12,573 nucleotides of DNA. Origin: Draconibacterium sp. (GTDB taxonomy: Bacteria > Bacteroidota > Bacteroidia > Bacteroidales > Prolixibacteraceae). Positions 8,470 to 12,573 of the stretch are shown here, in pieces. Both the position numbers and the translations under genes were made by a program. Every line of letters starts with the position of its first letter. Position 1 is the first letter of the stretch. The stretch covers positions 1 through 12,573 of the forward strand of contig JAUVDE010000059.1 in the NCBI GenBank assembly GCA_030595485.1, given 5' to 3'. The notes under the pieces are model-generated. The model was not told the origin of the DNA, searched no databases, and was given only the letters and a program-made list of their open reading frames with translations.

Positions 8470-9711
8470 TTATTCTGTCAATTTATCAATTCTTTTTATC
8501 AATTCCATCATGGCACGTCCGTTATGATAGGGGCATTTCCAGGGGTCAATTTTCCAGTCGTTTCTATAATAAGGAGATGGGTCGTCCTTTGGTTCAATCA
8601 GGTAAGGAACTCCCAAGCGGTTAACTTTGGTAAACCATTCCCCATTTTTATGGTCGATTACATATTGGTCAATAAAACTCCACGATTGCTTCAATTTCTC
8701 CCAGTATTCCTGCTTCGAAGAAAGTTCAAAACCATTCATAAATGCCACCAATGTTTCGGCTTGTGGCCACCAGTGTTTATTGGTTCTCACATGACTACCA
8801 AAACGAGTTGATTCCAAAAATAAACCTCCGTCTTTGTCAACACCAACACGATCAACCGCATCTAGCATTTTTATGGATAGCGGTTTCATTTTTTTAATGA
8901 TTTTATCGTCACCCAAAATTTCTGCAGCCTCCCATAGTAACCACGAGGCTTCAATATCGTGCCCGAAAGAGCAAATTGCTTTTGATGCTTCGGTTTCAAA
9001 AAACTGCTCATCGAAGAAAATTCCGAGATGACCAGATGGGCGAATGATTTTTTGAACAAACAGCTCTAATAATTCTTTTAAGCGTTTGCCTGCAAGCTTG
9101 TTATTCGATACTTTGTAGAAAGCTGCATAGGCTTCCATAATGTGTAAATGTGTATTCATCGAACGAGGCTCGTTATTGTCGGCCATACGGTTTTCTGAAT
9201 ACAATTCCCACTCACGCGTAAAGGCTTCAAAATATCCTTGATTGTTTGTGTCTTTGGTTTTTTCTTCTAAAAAAACAAAATATGTATTCAATTTCTCGGC
9301 TAATTCAGCCGATGGTTTATACTCGTAATATTTGCTAAGTGCATATAAAACAAAAGCCTGTGCATAGGTGTGTTTTACAGTATCTAATGGATGGTTATTC
9401 GAATCGATACTCATAAAATATCCACCAAATTCTTTATCCTCGAAATATTTTTGAAGAACATGGTAAGCACGATCGGCTACTTCAGCGTATTTTTTATTCT
9501 GAAAATTTTTAGCGGCTTCGGCAAAAGTCCATAAAATGCGCGCATTTAGTACACACGATTTTGGTGCTTCAATAACCGGATTTCCTATTAAATCGGTAGC
9601 TCCGTAAAAACCATCACCATTTTGTTCTATTCCAAATTTTATCCAGAAATCCAGTATGTTTTCATGGAGTTCAGTTTCAAAAATATTTCGGTATTTGATT
9701 AGTTCTTGCAT
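8470..9711 (-). CDS. AGE-family sugar 2-epimerase (cellobiose 2-epimerase-like)
   Basis: This 413-residue cytoplasmic protein without signal peptide belongs to the N-acylglucosamine 2-epimerase superfamily, an (alpha/alpha)6 barrel. Features of the cellobiose 2-epimerase branch are S-C-V-L-N-A-R-I-L-W (52-61, Arg58), N-T-H-L-H-I-M-E (186-193, His188), G-H-D-I-E-A-S-W-L (250-258, His251), H-W-W-P-Q-A-E (313-319) and W-K-C-P-Y-H-N-G-R (391-399, His396). His188, His251 and His396 match the catalytic histidines of characterised enzymes. The reaction inverts C2 of a reducing-end glucose/mannose unit. Cellobiose 2-epimerases usually feed a GH130 phosphorylase, which is not in the window. A close relative of this branch, D-mannose 2-epimerase, converts free mannose to glucose and would fit a GH38 that releases mannose. 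It is divergent from the AraC-type gene, which probably controls it. Confidence 0.88.
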   Translation of the reverse strand: MQELIKYRNIFETELHENILDFWIKFGIEQNGDGFYGATDLIGNPVIEAPKSCVLNARILWTFAEAAKNFQNKKYAEVADRAYHVLQKYFEDKEFGGYFMSIDSNNHPLDTVKHTYAQAFVLYALSKYYEYKPSAELAEKLNTYFVFLEEKTKDTNNQGYFEAFTREWELYSENRMADNNEPRSMNTHLHIMEAYAAFYKVSNNKLAGKRLKELLELFVQKIIRPSGHLGIFFDEQFFETEASKAICSFGHDIEASWLLWEAAEILGDDKIIKKMKPLSIKMLDAVDRVGVDKDGGLFLESTRFGSHVRTNKHWWPQAETLVAFMNGFELSSKQEYWEKLKQSWSFIDQYVIDHKNGEWFTKVNRLGVPYLIEPKDDPSPYYRNDWKIDPWKCPYHNGRAMMELIKRIDKLTE

Positions 9712-9730
9712 AATTTATGATTGTCTAACA

Positions 9731-9738
9731 CAAAGTAA
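9731..9738 (-). promoter_or_regulatory. Possible -7 box of the epimerase promoter
   Basis: On the minus strand this reads TTACTTTG, seven of eight positions of the Bacteroidota -7 consensus TAnnTTTG, and it ends 19 bp before the ATG. No convincing -33 TTG element stands at the expected distance, so the call is weak. Confidence 0.25.
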
Positions 9739-9764
9739 TGTTTTTACAAAATAAAAAGATACTA

Positions 9765-9772
9765 TATATTCG
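9765..9772 (+). promoter_or_regulatory. Possible -7 box of the araC-type gene promoter
   Basis: TATATTCG matches TAnnTTTG at seven of eight positions. If real, transcription would start near 9779, leaving the ATG at 9793 as the start and excluding the in-frame TTG at 9775. A -33 element is not clear. Confidence 0.3.
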
Positions 9773-9792
9773 CATTGAAAGATATTATAAAA

Positions 9793-10692
9793 ATGCATTT
9801 TTTCTATTCAAAAAATCATCTGGCGGCCTCTACTTCAAAACCCATTGAGGCGTTTGAGTTTATCAACGATTTTGGTTTCGAGGAATACAAAGATATTCGG
9901 CAGAAACCACTGAGTTTACATTTTAACGAGGGGATTGAAATTTGTTTTGTTACTAAAGGTCGTTACGAATGGGTAGTAGGCGACAAAAGCTATATTCTTT
10001 TACCGGGAGATGGATTTATAACTTGTCCGTGGCAAAAGCATGGTAGCCCGCGCGAAGTTGTTGATTTAGGTGAAATTTACTGGGTAGTATTAAAACCTAA
10101 ATTTTTTAATGAAACCGGAAAGTTTAAAGCTGGCAACTGGTCGCGTTTAACAAAGGATGATAATGATTTAATTGGTCGTATTTTTTCAGCAAACGAAAAT
10201 CATAAACTCACAAAAGCTTATGCTTTAAAATCGTTATTTACTGAATTAAGAACTGAAATTGAAGAGCAAAAATTTGGTTTTCGGCAGCGTGTTGCAAATT
10301 TAGCTGAGGAACTTTTGATAGCGGTGGTTAGGCACATTCAGAATAGGGAGAATCGACACTTAAAAAATCAAAATTGGTTTATTGAATTTGATAAAATGTT
10401 AAAGTCTGATATTTCGAAAAAATGGACTTTGGAAGAAATGGCTTCTATTGAAAATATTGGGATAACTACCTTAACAAGATTGGTTAAAGAGAGCACGGGG
10501 TATACACCCGCTAATTATTTAATTTTCCTTCGGCTTGAAAAAGCAAAGGATATGTTGCAAAGTAGCAGTAAAAAACTTACTGATATTGCCTTAGATTGCG
10601 GTTTCTATTCATCACAGCATTTTTCATCTACTTTTTCAAAGTGGATAGGAATGTCTCCTTTTGCTTATCGTAAAAAATTAACTGTTAGTTAG
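9793..10692 (+). CDS. AraC-family transcriptional regulator
   Basis: Starting at the ATG at 9793 gives 299 residues. The frame is open from a TTG at 9775, but that codon lies next to a possible -7 box and is unlikely. Residues about 15-105 form a cupin-like sensor domain with H-F-N-E-G-I-E-I (43-50), G-R-Y-E-W-V-V-G (56-63) and L-P-G-D-G-F (70-75). Residues about 195-295 form the double helix-turn-helix: W-T-L-E-E-M-A (211-217), then I-A-L-D-C-G-F-Y-S-S-Q-H-F (265-277), and the closing G-M-S-P-F-A-Y-R-K (286-294). Proteins of this plan bind a sugar or derivative in the cupin and usually activate transcription. The divergent arrangement with the epimerase, 81 bp apart, points to that gene and possibly the operon downstream of it as target. 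The effector cannot be told from the sequence. Confidence 0.93.
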   Translation: MHFFYSKNHLAASTSKPIEAFEFINDFGFEEYKDIRQKPLSLHFNEGIEICFVTKGRYEWVVGDKSYILLPGDGFITCPWQKHGSPREVVDLGEIYWVVLKPKFFNETGKFKAGNWSRLTKDDNDLIGRIFSANENHKLTKAYALKSLFTELRTEIEEQKFGFRQRVANLAEELLIAVVRHIQNRENRHLKNQNWFIEFDKMLKSDISKKWTLEEMASIENIGITTLTRLVKESTGYTPANYLIFLRLEKAKDMLQSSSKKLTDIALDCGFYSSQHFSSTFSKWIGMSPFAYRKKLTVS

Positions 10693-10856
10693 TAGCCATC
10701 TTTTAAACCTACGATTTCTTTTTCGTATGGATTGCGAAAATATAATCGGTACAACCGTGCACGAATTGTTAATAATGGAACCTTGCAGTGTTGTCAAATA
10801 CGCCAACCCAGTTCTTCTGGATTCACACATAGAGTGATAATTTTTTCATTTTCATA
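10689..10856 (-). pseudogene. Possible remnant of a short reading frame of unknown family
   Basis: Between the convergent araC-type gene and the divergent lacI-type gene, the minus strand reads in one frame from 10856 to a TAA at 10689-10691, interrupted by one TGA at 10794-10796. Before the TGA it reads K-I-I-T-L-C-V-N-P-E-E-L-G-W-R-I. After it come 34 residues with a protein-like composition, including R-A-R-L-Y-R-L-Y-F-R-N-P-Y-E-K-E-I-V-G. A TAG at 10857-10859 bounds the frame upstream and no good start codon or RBS is visible. It could be the tail of a broken gene or a chance open stretch; I do not recognise the family. Its stop overlaps the end of the araC-type gene by three bases. Confidence 0.3.
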
Positions 10857-10892
10857 CTATAACTATACTTCTAAAATAAAATACAAATAATT

Positions 10893-10908
10893 GCTTAAAC
10901 GTTTTAGC
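10893..10908 (+). promoter_or_regulatory. LacI-type operator upstream of lacI-type gene
   Basis: GCTTAAACGTTTTAGC is a 16-bp near-palindrome (seven of eight half-site positions pair) with the central CG and AAACGTTT core typical of LacI-family operators. It ends 16 bp before the -7 box at 10925, so it overlaps the -33 region, and its centre is 53 bp from the ATG. The inner 14 bases recur as their exact reverse complement upstream of the GH172 gene. The site implies autoregulation. Confidence 0.72.
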
Positions 10909-10924
10909 ATCATATTTTAATCTG

Positions 10925-10932
10925 TATATTTG
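10925..10932 (+). promoter_or_regulatory. -7 box of the lacI-type gene promoter
   Basis: TATATTTG is a full match to the Bacteroidota -7 consensus TAnnTTTG, 21 bp before the ATG at 10954. The in-frame TTG at 10930 lies inside this box and so is not a credible start codon. The -33 region coincides with the operator. Confidence 0.55.
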
Positions 10933-10953
10933 TATCGATTTAATCCTATATTT

Positions 10954-11952
10954 ATGGCTAAAAAACGAACTACTTTGGGCGATATTGCCAAAGAACTTAA
11001 TGTTTCTGTAGCTCTTATTTCTCTTGTTTTATCTGGTAAAGCAAAGGAAAATCGTATTGGTGACGAAATGACCAAAAAGGTAATTGCCAAAGCGGAAGAA
11101 ATGGGCTATAGAGTAAATGTTATGGCTCGTGGTTTAAGAACTGGTAAGTCGGGAATAATTGGTTTGGCAGTGGCTGATATTGCTAACCCCTATTTTGGGA
11201 AAATGGCCAGACACATAGAAAATGAGGCTTCAAAGTTAGGTTATCAGGTAATGTTTGGTAGTTCTGACGAGGATGCAGGCAAATTAAATTCAATTCTAAA
11301 TGTTTTTCAGTCGCGACAGGTCGACGCCGTGATTGTGGTTCCTGTAGAAAATAGTGAAAAGTGTTTGAAAAATTTGAATGAGCATGTGCCAACTATTTTT
11401 ATCGATAGGGAATGCATAGGTATTGAAGAAGATGTGGTTTGTACTGATAATTATGATGGAAGCATAAAATTAAATAATGTGCTGATTAAGGAAGGGTACA
11501 AGAAAGTCGCTGCGTTGGTTTATAATTTAAACTTGTCGAATAATAACGAAAGAATTAGAGGTTATGTGGAGTCTTTACCGGATAACTGTATACCTATAAT
11601 TTATGAGATTGAATTTGGTAATGTGCAGTCATCCTTACAACAAGCACTGCAATCTGCTATAGAAAATGGTTGCGATGCTCTCTTTTTTGCAAATAATAGC
11701 CTAGGCATTCAAAGCTTTAAACTATTACGCCAGATTGATAAGCTTTTACCTTCAGAGTTGGGAATGGTAAGTTTTGATAATCCTGAAGCATTTCAAATAT
11801 CAAATCCAACAATTACTTGTTTTGAACAACCCATGGAAGAAATTTGTATGAAGGCAGTTTCGATTCTTGCCAATAAAATTGAAGGAAAAGAATCAAGTAA
11901 AGTTCAAAGGATACTTTTGAAAGGAAAGCTAATTGTTCGCGATTCACAATAA
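10954..11952 (+). CDS. LacI-family transcriptional regulator
   Basis: With the ATG at 10954 the protein has 332 residues, the usual LacI/GalR length. An upstream TTG at 10930 is in frame but lies within the -7 box. The helix-turn-helix spans about 6-27 (T-T-L-G-D-I-A-K-E-L-N-V-S-V-A-L-I-S). The hinge helix N-V-M-A-R-G-L-R-T-G (55-64) has Leu61 to wedge into the central CG of an operator. The rest is a periplasmic-binding-protein-like sensor (I-I-G-L-A-V-A-D-I-A-N-P-Y-F from 68, D-A-V-I-V-V-P at 124-130, G-M-V-S-F-D-N at 270-276). A matching near-palindrome occurs before this gene and before the GH172 gene, implying control of itself and of GH172. The inducer is unknown, presumably a sugar or sugar phosphate from the GH172 pathway. 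Confidence 0.95.
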   Translation: MAKKRTTLGDIAKELNVSVALISLVLSGKAKENRIGDEMTKKVIAKAEEMGYRVNVMARGLRTGKSGIIGLAVADIANPYFGKMARHIENEASKLGYQVMFGSSDEDAGKLNSILNVFQSRQVDAVIVVPVENSEKCLKNLNEHVPTIFIDRECIGIEEDVVCTDNYDGSIKLNNVLIKEGYKKVAALVYNLNLSNNNERIRGYVESLPDNCIPIIYEIEFGNVQSSLQQALQSAIENGCDALFFANNSLGIQSFKLLRQIDKLLPSELGMVSFDNPEAFQISNPTITCFEQPMEEICMKAVSILANKIEGKESSKVQRILLKGKLIVRDSQ

Positions 11953-11966
11953 TTTTTCAACCAATT

Positions 11967-11982
11967 GCTAAAACGTTTAAGT
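11967..11982 (+). promoter_or_regulatory. LacI-type operator upstream of GH172 gene
   Basis: The core CTAAAACGTTTAAG (11968-11981) is the exact reverse complement of the core before the lacI-type gene. Both copies also follow TTG and are followed, four or five bases later, by ATATTTTAA. The centre is about 36 bp upstream of the GH172 ATG. The copy lies in the 58-bp gap after the lacI-type stop, where only regulatory sequence is expected. Confidence 0.72.
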
Positions 11983-11996
11983 AATAATATTTTAAC

Positions 11997-12004
11997 TAGA
12001 TTTT
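11997..12004 (+). promoter_or_regulatory. Possible -7 box of the GH172 promoter
   Basis: TAGATTTT matches TAnnTTTG at seven of eight positions and stands at nearly the same distance from the operator as the -7 box of the lacI-type gene. It ends 6 bp before the ATG, so the leader would be very short or absent, which weakens the call. Confidence 0.35.
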
Positions 12005-12010
12005 ATAACA

Positions 12011-12573
12011 ATGAAGAGGCTAATCTTACTACTATCTTTAATTAGTTCAGTTTACTGGACAAGTGCCCAGAACTATAATGGTTTAAATACCGACATGGGC
12101 AATCTTTATCGTTTGTCCGATGCCAAAACACGCTCCATTAGTCCTGAAAACTTTACCGGTGAAAAAGGGAAAGGGGGAATGGCAACTTTGGAAGAAGGAA
12201 CTGCTGCTCATGCTGCGCGTGATTTAGGACAGGGATGGAAAGTAAATCCATTTATAAATATTGAAGCCGGACAAACTTTTACTTTGGCAGAAATAGACGA
12301 GTCGGGTTGTATTCAGCATATTTGGATGACACCCACCGGAACCTGGCGAAATTCTATTCTAAGAGTTTATTGGGATGGTGAAAAAGAAGCTTCCATTGAA
12401 TGTCCGGTTGGCGATTTCTTCGGAATGGGCTGGGGAGAATATGCCCACCTGAATTCATTGGCCGTTTGTGTAAATCCCGGAAGTGCTTTTAACTGCTACT
12501 GGCAAATGCCTTTCCGCAAAAAGTGCAAAATTACCATGGAAAATATCGATGAAAAAGCAATGCGTTTATATTA
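12011..12573 (+). CDS. GH172 (DUF2961) family glycosidase, 3' end outside the window
   Basis: The ATG at 12011 opens a frame that runs 187 codons to the right edge. A type I signal peptide is followed by cleavage near W-T-S-A|Q (residue 19), so the protein is exported. The mature start N-L-Y-R-L-S-D-A-K-T-R-S-I-S-P-E-N-F and the later I-Q-H-I-W-M-T and P-V-G-D-F-F-G-M-G are characteristic of DUF2961. The family is now GH172, a jelly-roll fold with known alpha-D-fructofuranosidase and alpha-D-arabinofuranosidase members. The catalytic glutamates lie beyond the window, so activity cannot be judged. It lies 58 bp after the lacI-type stop with a shared operator between them, so it is the likely first gene of the LacI-controlled unit. 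Which furanose it cleaves is not visible. Confidence 0.9.
   Translation, partial: MKRLILLLSLISSVYWTSAQNYNGLNTDMGNLYRLSDAKTRSISPENFTGEKGKGGMATLEEGTAAHAARDLGQGWKVNPFINIEAGQTFTLAEIDESGCIQHIWMTPTGTWRNSILRVYWDGEKEASIECPVGDFFGMGWGEYAHLNSLAVCVNPGSAFNCYWQMPFRKKCKITMENIDEKAMRLY

Noticed and set aside
8455..8811. Plus-strand open frame of 118 codons
   Set aside because: It is an antisense shadow of the epimerase C-terminus, which contains the W-K-C-P-Y-H-N motif on the minus strand.
10709..10732. Possible terminator hairpin after the araC-type gene (tacga ... tcgta)
   Set aside because: The stem is only five pairs with an eight-base loop and an unpaired base further out, and no T-run follows it.
10823..10855. 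Minus-strand mini-ORF beginning M-K-M-K-K-L-S-L-Y-V
   Set aside because: It ends after ten codons and has no supporting context; it overlaps the longer interrupted frame described separately.
1..12573. CRISPR array, tRNA/rRNA, toxin-antitoxin, phage defence or transposase genes
   Set aside because: No regular direct repeats, RNA gene signatures or proteins of those families were seen on either strand.

Overview
The window reads as accessory carbohydrate-catabolism DNA from an AT-rich member of the Bacteroidota. The evidence is TAnnTTTG-type -7 promoter boxes, Bacteroidota-style lipoprotein and signal-peptide enzymes, and the family mix (GH38, GH20, GH172, an S1-type sulfatase, a cellobiose-2-epimerase-like protein). 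A marine or sediment lineage such as Marinilabiliales/Prolixibacteraceae is a plausible guess, but no marker gene here proves it.

Layout. Positions 1-8335 hold a tight five-gene operon on the minus strand. In transcription order it is a secreted GH38 family protein, a GH20 beta-hexosaminidase lipoprotein, an MFS sugar porter, a PhyH-type Fe(II)/2-oxoglutarate dioxygenase and an iduronate-2-sulfatase-like lipoprotein cut off by the left edge. Gaps between these genes are 1, 15, 10 and 12 bp. A 134-bp spacer (8336-8469) with two REP-like palindromes separates this operon from a minus-strand AGE-family sugar 2-epimerase (8470-9711). An AraC-type regulator is divergent from the epimerase (9793-10692). 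After a 261-bp spacer that may hold a decayed reading frame on the minus strand come a LacI-type regulator (10954-11952) and the start of a GH172 (DUF2961) gene that runs off the right edge. No stretch over 300 bp lacks a gene.

How it may work together (inference). The exported hydrolases and the sulfatase would trim a sulfated glycan carrying alpha-mannose-like and beta-HexNAc residues outside the cytoplasm. The MFS porter would import the released sugar, and the epimerase would convert it at C2 in the cytoplasm, for example mannose to glucose or an epimerised disaccharide. The dioxygenase is the odd member: it may remove a methyl group from, or hydroxylate, an unusual sugar. No SusC/SusD pair is present in the window.

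Regulation. The AraC protein probably acts on the divergent epimerase and perhaps the operon beyond it. The LacI protein probably controls itself and GH172: a 14-bp near-palindrome upstream of lacI recurs as its exact reverse complement upstream of GH172, with partly conserved flanks, and in both cases just upstream of a -7 box.
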